The position numbers were made by a program, and so were the translations under genes. A stretch of 64,000 bases of DNA, from the NCBI GenBank assembly GCA_949987705.1, contig OX465284.1, positions 105,769,310 to 105,833,309 on the forward strand. Reading direction: 5' to 3'. Source of the DNA: Thereva unica (taxonomy: Eukaryota; Arthropoda; Insecta; Diptera; Therevidae). Shown here in pieces: positions 1 to 12,076 of this stretch; the first letter of the stretch is position 1; every line of letters begins with the position of its first letter. Below the pieces are notes generated by a model, which did not search any database, had not been told where the DNA came from, and worked only from the letters and a program-made list of their open reading frames with translations.

Positions 1-1660
1 TTGAAAAAAAAAAAATCGGGGTTTTTTGGCTCTCAAAAGCATATTCCTGTACACACTGGATATAACGAGTATGCCGTAAAGTCCTTGTAAGTTGAGATGG
101 ATCTTAAAAATTGAAAATGTTTTCCTCGAAATATTCTTCGTATTTGATTTGTTCGTGAAGCTACATACATATCAGTGACTCTTAAGAATCTTTTGCAATA
201 TTTGTAAATATGTAGTTCACAAAAACGGATCAAAGATTTGGCATAATGATACAAAGCAAATTCTTGTCCTAAATGGTTAGATCTAAACGTCACTAATTCC
301 TTTGAGGAGGTAGTCAAACTACCTGCTTACAGTGAGGAGAACCTATTCACTAATTCTATTCACCAGCCTGCGTCCTTGAGCTTAATACCAAAAAAACTCT
401 CTGCTTAAACTTAAGATCTTGGAACCCACATTTACCTTTGCCTAGGAGCCCATCTTCTACCCAAGCCCGCCACATGACCTTGCGACCCTAACCATGACAA
501 AAATAACCTAATTCTCTGTTCTCATGAAATAGAAAACATTATATATATGTATGTGGGGATCTGCTTTGATGAAATGTCATCAGCTGATTAGAATTCGAAG
601 CGACAACGTCCAAGATTTTATTTGAGATAACTAATCATTTGACTTTTTGCTCCTCCTTTATTCCACTTGCTTTTTTCGCTTGTAGTTGACGCACAACTAC
701 CAAAACGTGAGTAATCTCGACACAACAAGCTCAACCAGAATTTCATTACGCTAAAACTCGTCGTGCGCCTTCCTGCAGTTCTATATTCTAAGGGCCTTTT
801 CGCGGGTCAGTGTTACTTGCCTCGTACGCTGCAGCATTCGCCGAGTAGGGCGTTTGGCTGGCCGGTGGCGGCTTAATAATCGAGGGGCTAATATGTTACT
901 CAAGCATAACCGCTTAAAATTTTTTTTGTAGGATTTAGCCATATCACAAGGTCGCCGGCAGGCGGTGCCGTCTCCCCCTTGAGGCCAAGTATTACCACAC
1001 ACTCACCGGTCGCAACTGCATGTGGTCTGCAGTCCAAGAAAATTGACAAAAGACTTTATGTGTTTGGTCATTTGTCGTCAGTTCATGCCAGAAGATCTTT
1101 ACTTCGATTAACTCTAAAGCTGTCAATTTACCGCAAGAATTCATGCCGTATCCACTCGGAACGGAAAACAAGGCGCAAAAGCCATCCACACTCATGTTCG
1201 CGCTTGTTCGCGGGTGCTCACGGCGTGAATCTGGAGCCGCCTTGAAGTTTTCGTTGAGACCATGAACGTTTTTGCACTTGAATGAACAACCTGCTATATG
1301 TACTAAGCTGTCGTTTTCATCTGTGTGTCTTTAGGGAATCATGACTTCACCTGCATGCCACGGCATGTCAGGCGGATAATTGAAGTCCACATCTTTCAGT
1401 CAGACTTAATAATGTGTGGCCTTCATCGGGCGCTGCCTGCCGACCTGGCCTGAAAGACCATGGCTTGACGGCGGCCTGTAATTGGGTTCTTTGGTGGAGA
1501 AACATGTTTTACTTAATTAAACCCAGTTTTTATAGCAGTTCTCCACTGTTTCTTGAGGAAAACAAATTACATGATATTTACCGAGACCCTTCCTCTCCCC
1601 CACGTGAGATTGGGTGAGATTTGGCTCGACTGATAGGAGTTATTTGATAACAATATAATT
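1..1660. other. No recognisable gene
   Basis: AT-rich DNA with a somewhat GC-richer island around 780-1250. Short open frames occur on both strands, but none resembles a known family to my eye and none has a convincing start context. I see no repeats or RNA genes here. Confidence 0.5.
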
Positions 1661-1664
1661 GCAA

Positions 1665-2190
1665 TTTTATTCCTACTCGATTTCTCAAAAGCATTTGACT
1701 CAGTTTACCATATGATGATACTTGAAAAATTAGGCAGACAATTTTTTTGAAAGTTATCTCCAGGAGCGTTCTCAAATTGTTAAGGCACAAGAGTACCACA
1801 AGGCTCTATCCTGGGCCCCTTCCTCTTCAGCCTTTATATAAAAATGCCTTTCCAAATGTTGTCGAACACTCTTCTTATCATTTATATGCCGAAGGGGTGC
1901 AGATCTATTTAAGCAAACCTCTTGAACGTGATGAGCCCTATCAAGTTGTCCTGCCTTGTCGTCAGCATAACACCTATTGATATCGAAAATCTGTTCCCAA
2001 TTAAAATTAATGGTAATGTTTTATTCTATGTTGACTCCGTAAGAAATCTGGCTCTAAATTCAGCTGCTGTAACCAATGCCTGCCTTCGCCAACTTTGGGT
2101 ATCCCCTAAACTATTGCCTTACGTATACGACTGGCAAAGGCCCTGGTAATGCCTTATTTCACTTACGGTATCCTATTTTTTTTTCAATAT
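1665..2190 (+). pseudogene. Decayed non-LTR retrotransposon reverse transcriptase
   Basis: Fragment of the RT domain of a LINE-type polyprotein, the enzyme that copies element RNA into DNA at the target site. Reading across several frames, motif A appears as LLDFSKAFDSV near 1672-1705, the VPQGSILGP block near 1792-1825, and the catalytic box at 1885-1896 as Y-A-E-G where the family has Y-A-D-D. A block like the RT thumb (LRQLWVSPKLLPY, then MPYFTYGI) follows to about 2180. Both the frame breaks and the loss of the catalytic aspartates show it is dead. A MITE begins 15 bp downstream. The clade is uncertain (Jockey/R1/I-like); that it is a LINE RT is well supported by motif order. Confidence 0.75.
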
Positions 2191-2204
2191 TTGATGCTGT
2201 TTGT

Positions 2205-2448
2205 CAGGCCCGGAATTTGGCTCTTTTGCGCCCGGTGCAGTATGCCAAATTGCGCCCCCATCAGCTGTTCATTTTTTGATCGCAGTGAAGGACAATGAGA
2301 AAAGGCACAAACACTCTATGGAGTTCCATTAATATATGAAAACGAACGCACGGGAACATTTTTTCACTTTTTTCTGAAATTGCGCCCCTACCAATTGCAC
2401 CTGGTGGAAATGCACCAATTGGGCCAATGAAAGCGCTAACATCGGCAT
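2205..2448 (-). mobile_element. hAT-like MITE, copy 1 (reverse orientation)
   Basis: Non-autonomous element of the family seen best at 11839-12076, here reversed. Read on the minus strand it has the family order: agcgctttcat, a GGTGCA-rich subterminal block, 'gcaatttcagaaaaaagtg', an AT-rich middle containing tttcatatattaa, then 'tggcatactgcaccgggcgc' and a cctg end. The end at 2205 (cagg on the plus strand) is clear; the other end near 2442-2448 has drifted and no target duplication can be read. It abuts the LINE RT remnant. Confidence 0.75.
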
Positions 2449-3864
2449 GAATCTCCCCCCTCTCTATCTGGTTCACATAACTTCAACACTGGTGTTTTGA
2501 CCATATTTCTTTAAATGCATTTGGCTCTTCGGTTTCTATTTTAAATATAGCATTCCTTCTTAATAATTTGTTGTTCACTTTGACGTACTTGAGCTAAAAC
2601 GAAGGATAGTATATCTTGAATGTTAGCAGAATGAAGCTGAAACTTTGTGATCTTTTTAAGCAGGATATCTAGTAGGACTCTTGCTTCGGATATTCTTTTC
2701 TATTATCCTAGCTCCCAGCTAAATAACATCATAACGATTCGGACCCTATCTCAGCACCGTTCTTATGGTGGACGAATTTTCACCCATAACCTTCCGTTGT
2801 TAACTAACGAGAGCTAGTCCTATGAGTAGACCAGAGTTCAGGATTAGTAAGCTCGATGATCTTTATGATTTTTGCTCGAACAGTGATAATGAATTACTTG
2901 GCTTGTCTCATACCGTATGTATAAAGCCAGTATAGTAAACAATAAAACAAACATTATTAACAATATACATCGAAAACAAACACACGAAAAGCAAAGATAA
3001 ATAAAATTCTTTTGTCATCTCCAATGAATTGGATGATAACAAAAGTCTATTACACAGAATCATCAGCAGAATATTCACCCAATCCCAAAAGCGATAAATT
3101 ATTGCTACTCCTTCCATTAATCGTCCTTTACTCCTTTTTTTTATTGTATCCGTCCATCGATAAAATGTTATTTGCTTCCCAGTCTCTCTCTCGTTTTTCA
3201 TTTTATTTGTTTGATTAAAAAAAAAATTCCCGAAACTTTAATCTCCCAAATGAATTGTTGGAATTTATCCGATATAGTACAATCACACACAGTGGACCCA
3301 CCAGGCTAAAATGAGAAAGTTAAAATGTTTCAATTCATTCAGTCTTCCGCTACTGAAAAAACGTTACATCAAACTTAAAGGAGTAAAATTCAATTTTAAA
3401 TATTTTTTTATTTTATTTAAGTTTTAAAAACATTTTTGTTTTTTTCTTTTTATTTCAAGTCAAACTGGAATAAAGTTTCTCGCTTAGTGTTTTTTTTTCT
3501 TTTGTAAACCATTAAAATGCAAATTCGTACCCTCAAAAGTACACAGAATTGTCAGGGGAAATTTTTGAGAATTAAACTTGTTAGATAACACCCTTGGGGC
3601 TAAGAGGAGCAATTGAAAGAAATTTCGCTACTTTTAACAAAACAACAAGCTCGAATCTATTTTCAAGGGCTTTGATCCATAAATTGTGGGAGAAATGAAA
3701 TTTTTATAGAAAGACGACGACTGACGATTTTCTTTAGCTATTTAGAATGAACATTTTTTAAATTTTAAAATGATGAACATAAAAAGAGTGATGAGGATTT
3801 ATAGCTGGAATATTTTTTATGATTATTTAGTTGCAAAATGTTTAGTCATGTTTAGCAAAATTCT
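2449..3864. other. AT-rich DNA, nothing recognised
   Basis: Long A/T runs and no open frame with family resemblance. No repeat structure that I could support. Confidence 0.5.
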
Positions 3865-3945
3865 CAGTAGTAACCTAGGAATTATAGCGGCCCATTACCC
3901 TCTCAAAGGTTTGTGGTTCGATTCCATGCCTCTCCATTTCAGCAA
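3865..3945 (+). repeat. tRNA-derived SINE, copy 1 (head only)
   Basis: A perfect RNA polymerase III B box, ggttcgattcc, lies at 3915-3925. It is preceded by the same 'ccattaccctctcaaaggt' layout seen in the copies at 15.7 and 25.5 kb (there 'caattaccatcccagaggt'). The A-box part is degraded, so this is a 5'-damaged SINE rather than a working tRNA gene. Confidence 0.6.
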
Positions 3946-4139
3946 CCGAGATAACATTCTTTCTGTCTTCTCAAGTCTCGTTGAAGAAGCTCCCCGCCCT
4001 CTCCACAGTTATCGTTTGTAAGCACAATTAGCGAGCAGACCGTTTCTTCGAACGCCATTGAGTCAACGTACTTTCGCAGTAGTATTCGATAGGATAACCT
4101 CTTCAACCCTTCCAAATAGTTATTGCTTCCCCAGTTAGG

Positions 4140-4640
4140 CATTTCATCACAAAAAGCTCCACAGCCTGTTATTGGCTTTGGCTTCCTTCAACATCCTCCT
4201 CCGGAACTGTCGGTCCCTGGCTTGAAGTAGGTTCGTAGATCTTCTTCTATCTGTATGTCTCTTTTTCGACGTACCATGCTTCTGTGTCCGTCTTTTGTTC
4301 ATAATAATTTTTGTTAAGCTGTCCTCACTGATGTCCTGCTCCAGTCCATGTCCAGTTCGTAATTATATCTTCTCCTCCAGATATCTTTTCGTTGAATCGT
4401 CCATATATAGTGCGAAGGAATTTTCTTTAGAAGCACCCAAGGAGGTGTTCTTCGTCACTTCTTAATGTCCAGGTTTCGGTAGTATTGGCCTTATAAGGGT
4501 TCTTTATAGTTTCACATTAGTGCTCCTTTATATAATCCTGGTTAAAAGGTGTTTACTTAGCCCAAAGTAGCCACTATTTCCCAGCACCAATCTCCTTTTG
4601 ACTTCTGCCATTAAGCTTTACATACGAGTATATGAACGAA
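4140..4640 (-). pseudogene. LINE C-terminal domain remnant (RTE/CR1-like)
   Basis: On the minus strand, in several frames, this reads like the region after the RT palm in RTE/CR1-type elements: FGLSKHLLTRII, then TLIRPIL, then ETWTLRSDEE near 4449-4478, a RKFLRTIYG block, and finally RRRMLKEAKANNRLWS near 4155-4205. That order is the conserved C-terminus of such polyproteins. There are at least two frame breaks plus stops, so it is a pseudogene. It stands next to, but is unrelated to, the gypsy integrase remnant upstream on the same strand. Confidence 0.7.
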
Positions 4641-4687
4641 GGCTACTTAGAAATTCTGAGTTGTCTGTTCCATTCATTTTTATTGAA

Positions 4688-5060
4688 TGGAATGGAAACT
4701 GAGCTTGACAGTCTCAGATTCTGGCCGTGAACAAGCTCTGCTGGTGAGAATGCAAGTCGCTATTGATTGCCGTACAATTACCTAGTAGAACTAAGGTTAA
4801 GTCTTTACTCCAATGAGTTTCATTGTGGTTTGTTATTAAAGTAGCTTTGAGCTGTTGATCGAACCGGTTAATCATTCCATTTGACAGTGGATGGTAGGTG
4901 GTTGTACTATTTCGATGAGTAACGAGTAGTTTGTTAACTTTATTGAATAGGTTAGACACAAACTGCGTACCTTTATCTGCCGTAAGCTCCAGTTGGACAA
5001 AGTCGTTGACGAAGCGTATTGGGGAAGTTTCGATCTCATAAAGAGGTCTATGACATTTTA
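4688..5060 (-). pseudogene. Ty3/gypsy integrase core remnant
   Basis: Minus-strand remnant of an LTR-retrotransposon integrase. Visible blocks in order: ADKGTQFVSNLF (the usual position of the second catalytic Asp, D-x-G-x-x-F), the TTTYHPLSNGMINRF block typical of gypsy integrases near 4862-4900, QLKATL, and LVLLGNCTAI. Near 4745 the frame breaks and the next conserved block (AELVHGQNLRL) continues in another frame. No LTRs, protease or RT were found near it, so only this part survives. Assignment to Ty3/gypsy is firm from the motif order; the lineage is not. Confidence 0.8.
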
Positions 5061-6635
5061 AGGATCTACAAATATCCTCGAGATGGTGAACGGAGTCCCA
5101 ATATGCCCATAAAAAATAAAAAATGCTTAAAAAATGATTAACGCAGACCCAACATGAGCATTATCTACATATGTATTCAATCCTAATTTTCCAATTGGTC
5201 GTATTCAATTTAAAACTTATTTTTAGTTTTATTTATTCAAAATTAGTTTCCATTCATATTTTCTTTCGAAAATTATTTTCAGCAAAAACAAAACAATTTC
5301 AAAAAAATTAAAAATACCAACAAACCGCGCTAAGATCATAAGCCGAGACACATTCAACTAAACCATGTGTCCTGACTAAGTAAATCAATTCATTCCACCA
5401 TGATGTTTCCCACCGTGAACAACAGAGCAGCTGCCCTGAAGAGTGTGAATTTTAATGGCCGCCGAACTTCTATTAGTAGGAAGGATCATGGCCGCCACAA
5501 TAATGGGAGGAGCCTGAGGTAAAAATTAAGTGATGAGTTTTTTCTTGTTGTGAGTGGTGACAAGGGAAAATGGCGAATGACTTTTTTTTTTTTAAATTTA
5601 TATAATTGCAACGTATTTAAAAAAGTTTTTTTTTATTAAACATTAAGGAAACTTTTATTAAAATTGATATGATTAAAATTTCGACATAAATTTGTGCATT
5701 TTGACAATATAAAATTCTGTGAAATCTTATTTGAAGCAGTGTCGTTGTGTCGTGTAAGCGTCGTTTTTTTTTTGTTTTTAATGAATTTTATTAATAAAAT
5801 TAATTAAGGTATTTATTGAAAGTGGGATAACGTAGGTTCAGTTGGCTTAAAAGTGATCGTGACAGTGGGCGAAAAAGTACGATGGCTAGGAAAAAAGTTG
5901 AATAAACTTCTCTTGCAGTTATTGGTAGTGTAACATTTCGGCATTTTCTTCGAGTATGATAAATTAAATCGCCCCACCGAAGTTCAAGTTCTCCAAATCA
6001 GTTTCTGATGACTGGTTTCTTAAGTTCTTTGGTATTTTTTTCCTCTCTGTCATCAACTATATCCACTTACTACCAGAAGTGCAAATTCAGCATACAGTCA
6101 TGCTCTTGCAATTGGCGAAGAAAACATAAGCATGACAGGTTAGATTAAGCTGGTCGGATCGTCCAGGATAGATGGAAATCCTTCTGTTGTTACTTTTAGA
6201 GCACTTGGTGGTCTCCCTCTTCCTCGTGAGTTTATTGTTGTCTTCTCATGGTTAGAGGTATAGCGAAATGGATTAACCTAATCTGGGGAAGATTCTTTGA
6301 AATGCCATATGCTAATATTAACGGGTTTAGATTAAAATTTCATCTTAAATCGGATAATATAAATTTCTGGGGACGACGGTTTAGACTGAAAACTAGGTCA
6401 AGGTGATGCCTATGTTGGTTTGCAATGGAATCCAAATCAAGGTCGTTGACCGTGAGACTGGTTCGCTTGGAATTGGGTGAGCGAGTCAGGACCTGGGTCA
6501 GGGTCGGTGGTTGGGTCTCGGCGGGGACAGACTCGCCCTTAACTCGACGGGGGATCCGGCGTGGGACTCTGTATGGCTTAAAAAGGGAACACAAGCAAGA
6601 TCTGTGGATTTATCACATAACTACATGACAAACTC
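5061..6635. other. AT-rich DNA, nothing recognised
   Basis: Contains many homopolymer runs (for example T-runs near 5582 and 5768). Open frames in 6340-6630 on both strands are shadows of a locally GC-richer stretch and show no family resemblance. Confidence 0.45.
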
Positions 6636-6745
6636 AACCTAAGATTTCTTCATAGGCTTTCAAGCTGCTTTTGATACAAAGCCAAGGTAGAACTATCTAA
6701 AACCATGAGAAAATTCGGTACTTCGAGTAAACCTCGGTTGCCTAA
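6636..6745 (+). pseudogene. Possible LINE RT motif A scrap
   Basis: A short stretch reads FIGFQAAFDTK followed, across a stop, by a KTMRKFGTSSKL-like string. This matches the layout of RT motif A (FIDFxxAYDSxxR...LxxxMxxFGIPxKL) in RTE/CR1-type LINEs, with the first catalytic Asp replaced by Gly. It is short, so confidence is modest. Confidence 0.45.
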
Positions 6746-8145
6746 GGTTAAGGCGCCGAGTACTATCCCAGATGTCTGTGGCTCGATGACGTGCAGCGAC
6801 ATAGTCTTTCAACTTTTCATTTCTTATACATACCCTTTGAAATGGTTGTTTAAGCAGACAACATAGACATTGAAGAACATAAAAAGTTTCACAGGACTCC
6901 ATGTAACGATCTAAAATTGATTTCAAAATTGATTTGAAGTAGTACAAATTTCCCATAGCAAAGGCTATTATAAGTCTGTCAAAATTACTGATATCCAAAC
7001 AGCTAAGCAGGATATACATAAGTGCGACGATGATATTAACAGTTCTTAAGATCGGGAAAAATGTCCTTACTAATATATTCAATATATACAATTTTTACTA
7101 ACATTTCAGATATACTATAAACAATTTTGCCTTCACAATTAATGATTCAATTACCCCGAAAAAAAAGAAAACTTAACAAATTTTATTAATTTCACTTTAT
7201 ATTCATCTCAAAAAGAAGTCGAAAAATCAAACAAAATTTATGAATAATTGCCTTAAAAGAAAGATGCTTTCTCTCTCCATCCACAACGAATCATCATCAC
7301 AGAACTTCGGGAAAATCAAATTAAACGAACACCAAAAAAACATCAAGGAACAAAATCGTTTCTAATTAAGTCCGTTCCAACACTATAGCGACTTTTGCGC
7401 CCTTCCACCAAATTAAAGCAATCAATACCCAAAACGAATCCTGAATTTTCAAAGGATCCGCACGAAATTGTCATCAGCTGGAAGCAATTCTGCGAGTTAT
7501 TGAGACATTTACTACGGCTACGTTTGTACGTCTGCCGATGCCGGAATAATAATTATTATTATCCAGGATCTGAAAGATTGACAAAGGACAACAGGGTTAA
7601 TTACATGAGCAATTCACCTTTAATTTATTTTGAACAATGGAGGCGAAATTTTCAACATTATCAAACGTTTTGTCGGATAGAAGCCATTTTTCATTTTCAT
7701 TGTGTCGTCGTCGTCGTCGGGACCTTTTTGCGTCGTTATGAAGCACGGTCTCACGCGGACAATTTAATTTGCATTTTCTCGAAATTGATAGATTATGGAA
7801 GCTATTTTTAGCGATAATGAGATACAATGTCACGTTTTTTTTTTGTTCTTTTATCAAGGATATAGTTGAGTATGAAGTATTTACTTTGGGAGGTTGATTT
7901 GGAAATCCTGGATTTTTTTCCAGACTTGTTAATTTGTCGAGGAAATGGATTTGCGGTCGTGGTTGGTGGCTTTTGTACGGAATTAATATTATAATAACTT
8001 TTTTTAATTATTTCCTGAATTGGTTATCAGACTTGGATCAAGTATACCGCAAACGATTTTCTAAAAGAGTGGTACAACAGAATTTCGGACGTGTAGTTTC
8101 ATCTACATATGTCTCCATTATATCATCGCCTACTATTATTGACCT
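6746..8145. other. AT-rich DNA with a short GTC microsatellite
   Basis: A (GTC)n tract of five or so units lies near 7706-7721. Open frames of 132 residues (minus, 6693-7091) and 138 residues (plus, 7395-7811) have no domain that I recognise and are within what AT-rich DNA gives by chance. Confidence 0.45.
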
Positions 8146-8842
8146 CAGGGGCGGCGCTTTTATAGGTGCACATGGTGCACTTGCACCGGGGGCAATTCCA
8201 GAAATTACGATTATAAAAAAATTAAAACTTCGAAATAAAAAAATTAAAAGTGTTCTTTCTTTGCAGGCACAGAGTTCTTGATTTGGCCTTGGTATTAGTC
8301 GTACTATTATAGATCTCTAATTTGACGAGAAACACCTGGACAGCCTTTGTTCTGAAGCTGTTGAAAACTCCTTCCTTGTCCGGGAAGATCGTTAAGTGGG
8401 CCGTTTTTTTTATGCAAGATTCTACAGTAGAAACTAAAACATGCAGTGCAGTGACCACCTATTATGAAATATGAAGGCTTGGAGAACGACAGAGACCTCT
8501 AGTATTAAGATTCGCAGCTAAAACCGAAATATATCCTGGAGCATTAAACAGCAAGCGGGAGAGTTTTGTGAAGTTACGGCGCAACCAAACTCAGCACAAA
8601 AGCAAAATCATGAAGCAAATCCTGATTGGACAAAGGTAAGGGCAGCGCTTTTATAGGTGCAATTGGTGCATTTGCACCGGGCACCATTTCAGAAAAAAGT
8701 GGGAAAGTGTTACCATGCCTTCATTTTCATATATTAAAGGAACGTATCTCCTTTTGGTTGTGTCCTTTTCCATTGTCTGTTACTGCGGTCAAAAATGAAC
8801 AGCTAATGGCATACTGCACCGGGCGCAAAAAAACCATGCCTG
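8146..8842 (+). mobile_element. Composite hAT-like MITE, copies 2 and 3 in tandem
   Basis: Starts with caggggcggcgctt at 8146, a typical hAT-style terminal sequence, followed by the palindromic GGTGCA...TGCACC block. After about 490 bp of internal sequence a second unit starts at about 8637 (agggcagcgcttttatagg) and ends at 'tggcatactgcaccgggcgc' and cctg near 8842. The internal segment from about 8405 to 8600 (tacagtagaaactaaaacat... gagaacgacagagacct... atatcctggagca) matches the internal segment of the composite at 27316-27940, so both derive from one longer parent. The left flank is attgacct; no matching right target duplication could be read. Confidence 0.75.
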
Positions 8843-9540
8843 AAGGGTACTGAGAACGTCGGCGCCCAACTGCGTCGAATATATGGGAATATGCGAAGCC
8901 CAAATTCTTCTGGATGATTACATCGTGCCGATATTTTTTATCACTGATGCGCCGGTATTGCACTGAAGTCGTCAGCCAGTCACGGATATTTGTGGATCGA
9001 CCTTTACCGGGAAAATCGTGGCTAAATTTTTGGATTTTATACGATTATTATAACATGGTGATACAGGGTGTATTTGCTAAGTTAACAAAGCTGTCAACTA
9101 GTGGTAGGTTTTGGTTAGATGAACAACAATCGAATAGGGGTGCGGGTACGTCGTATCGGTTTAGCCGGTAGAGCCCGTTAATTTTTTTTGTTAGAGTTGT
9201 ACATGTCATTCTTTGTTAGAGTTTTATATATCACATCACTTAATATATCCGGTCTGGTTTGAGATCTCCATTGCTATGTCCTCCGCCACTTCTAGAATCC
9301 TCTATAGGAGACTTACAAGTATAGAATTTTTCGAAAGGTCATAATCGAGGCGACAATATGTTGCCAGTTGCAATGCACCTCTAGATAGATCAGTTTTGTC
9401 ACTTCGTTCAAAGTTCATTTCCTGTAGTATATGGTTCCAGAGCCGTTTTATCGTGATTGGCATCTATTTCTACAATAGCGTACTGGAGACCGGAGGAAAA
9501 AGGAGCAGCAAAAAGTGGTGTCCGAACCAGCATCCCTCGA
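8843..9540. other. No recognisable gene
   Basis: No family resemblance in any open frame; no repeat detected. Confidence 0.45.
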
Positions 9541-9544
9541 GTAT

Positions 9545-9850
9545 GCACTCAGCACATGAGAGAAAGCGTCAGAATCGCACATGGAATGGTCCATTCAGCA
9601 CAGAGTGCTGCAATAATTTAGGGTTGACCCAAATTAGAGCTCGGTGGAAAGATACTGGTAAGACCTATGGGGTGCGACAGCGAGGGAGGCCCAACCTTCG
9701 CTGGAAGGATGGCGTGGACCAGGACGCTCAGAGTTTAGGGATGCCAAACTGGATGACATCGGCTCAGAATCGGGACCGGTGAAGAGAACAGTTGCGCGAG
9801 GCCAGGACCGGATCCCGGTTGTAGAGCTGTTAAAGAATAAGAAGAAGGAA
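9545..9850 (+). pseudogene. LINE C-terminal end (RTE/CR1-like)
   Basis: Reads GKTYGVRQRGRPNLRWKDGVDQDAQ with the RGRPxLRWxDxVxxD signature that closes many RTE/CR1-type polyproteins. It is followed by MPNWMTSAQNRDR, one in-frame stop, then REQLREART. The 3' end carries AATAAGAAGAAGG-type sequence near 9833, as expected at a LINE tail. Upstream RT is absent, consistent with 5' truncation. The in-frame stop makes it a pseudogene. Confidence 0.75.
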
Positions 9851-11838
9851 AGATACCTGTGAGGTAAAATTGGTGTTGGAGGGTTATATTTGCCTTAATG
9901 GGTATTCCAATAAATTAGAACGCATGAACTCTGAAGGAAATAAGGAAATTTAATTTTAACAAGAAAAGGCATAATATTGTTAAAAAATAATAAGTAGGGC
10001 AAAATAAGATTTGATTTGGATTAAATTATTGCAGGTCGTATACAAAAACACTTTGAATGAAATTGGAGAGGAAGTTATAGAAGAAAGCTGAAAGTTTTAT
10101 AAACGAAAGATATCTAAAAAAAGAAGGCGGTGTCGAAAATATAAAAAAAATCTCTCAAAAGGATATCAAGTTCGTCACCTGCAAAAAGTAGGACAAAAAC
10201 TTTATCAACAAATTATTAAGGGAAACATCCTAGACTGCTAAGAAAATGAAAAAGGCATCTTCAGCGCCCTGAAAAGGGGAGAGAATCCCCGTTTATAACC
10301 TAAAAATAAGACCGTCAGAATTGTTGTCATAAGCATCATATTACTTAGGGTGACTAAATTGATGTGATAAAATTACTATTAAGGGGGGCTACACAACAAG
10401 CAATCTTCTGTTCATTCAACTTTTCCTGAAGGGCTTTTTGATAAATTGACATAACACATGTCACCCCCTGCTACCGTAGGTAACCGCAAACACCCAACAC
10501 GTTATATATATTTAATAAAATCCCAGACATAACGTATTATCTCTCAAAATATAGAACATATTTTTTGACTGGAGATTCACTAATGCCTTAATCTCCTGTA
10601 GAACCGTAAGGATAACCAAAAATACCACACACATACAAGGATTTAATACCCGTAAAAAAAGAGAAGATTATTACTACTAAAGGCAGCAATCGTGTAACCA
10701 AATGTCACATAAAATGCTTCCATTTACGTCCTGGTAATGAAAGGAAGAAGATCCTGGGAATTCATAGAAGAGAACGAAAGCATCTGTTGAATTGCTGTTT
10801 AATGGACGGGAATGGCGGGGTAAATGCTGTGTTGTATTATAATAAACATGGAAGTATCAAAGCACAGCCAAGGGAGCAGTATTAGCAGATTAGTGTCCTA
10901 TCTAGTCACTTGCCAGGCAGCTCTAATAAAATACAAAATATATTATTGCACTGTTCAGAGGGGAGAGGGATTTTGGATTTAGAGATAAGTATCCTTAAAT
11001 ACATTTTAAATACGCAAGGATAATCATAATACATATTATCATGTTTACTACACTAAATCGCTAATATATACTCGCTATTAAAGCCAAATTATTACAACCC
11101 CACGCTTTATAGATTTACAACACGATTTTGAAGATTAATTAAATTCATGTCAGCTTACCTAATAAGTTTAAAACAAGAACATCAAAAAAATATATTTTTT
11201 GTATAAAACTCCTGAAAATGTGTTTCCCGTGTTACTTGTCTTCGAAATGTCCTTAAAAAAATTCATAATTGTTTGAGCATTAAGCCAACGTGACGCCAAT
11301 ATAATTTTCCTTTCATAAATCTTAAAACTTGTTTTTTTGAACTTTTTTTCTTGGTGTTACTGTGCAAATCCTCTTTGTGACGCCGAATATCCGCCGCTGA
11401 ATTTCATAAAGAAAAAAAGGAATAAAAAGGACGTACTTGAATCCTTAGAAGTAGAGCCTTAGTATATGTACTCGGAGTGGAAAGTTCCTCATTAGCATAA
11501 TTGCTTGTCGCGAATTTTTCCCTCGTGTTGGGGAAATGACGAGGGCAGCATTTTTTTATGATGTTAATATATGAAAGTTAATAATGTTATATTTTTGTTT
11601 TGATTAAGGAGGGAATTTAATTTAGAGTGAATTTGTTTTGTATTTTGGCAATGGGTTTCTATTGATCGTTATAGATTCTATTAAAAAGATTTCCTGTTAG
11701 TTGTGATTTCGATTTTTTTGAGTGACAGGACCGGAAGAGAACATTAGAGTGTCTATCTTGGACTATGGCGCCGTTTTAATGCCACAAAGTCGTGTATATA
11801 TCGAAGGCTATTTGGTTATATGACCGACCGACTGTGGG
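9851..11838. other. AT-rich DNA, nothing recognised
   Basis: About 2 kb with frequent stops in all frames and no repeat that I can support. Confidence 0.5.
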
Positions 11839-12076
11839 CAGGGGCGGCGCTTTCATAGGTGCAAATGGTGCACTTGAACCGGGCGCAGTTGGACGAGGGC
11901 GCAATTTCAGAAAATCTTTAAAAAAAAATGAAAAAGTATTCCCGTGATTTAATTTTTGTCTGTTAAAGGAATTCTGGCTTTTTCATTTTCCTTCATTGCG
12001 ATCCAAAAATGAAGAGCAGATGGGGCGCAATGTGGCATACTGCACCGGGCGTAAAAAAACACGAGCGCCGTTCCTG
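11839..12076 (+). mobile_element. hAT-like MITE, copy 4 (type copy, 238 bp)
   Basis: Left end caggggcggcgctttcat; right end agcgccgttcctg, which is its near inverted complement (terminal inverted repeat of about 13 bp with mismatches). Flanks are actgtggg (11831-11838) and actatggg (12077-12084), an 8-bp duplication with one change. CAGGG-type termini with an 8-bp duplication are the hallmark of the hAT superfamily. It is too short to encode a transposase, so it is non-autonomous. Confidence 0.88.

Noticed and set aside
781..1002. Possible start of a LINE endonuclease on the minus strand
   Set aside because: A basic stretch before the expected endonuclease start was considered, but none of the conserved WNV/QET blocks could be read.
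6425..6628. Open frames on both strands in a GC-richer patch
   Set aside because: No motif; mutual shadows of the same locally balanced sequence.
6693..7091. 132-codon minus-strand frame with a hydrophobic start
   Set aside because: Overlaps the LINE RT scrap at its low end; composition is that of translated AT-rich DNA; no family resemblance.
7395..7811. 138-codon plus-strand frame
   Set aside because: No domain, crosses a GTC microsatellite, overlaps another frame; its length is within chance for 64 kb of AT-rich DNA.
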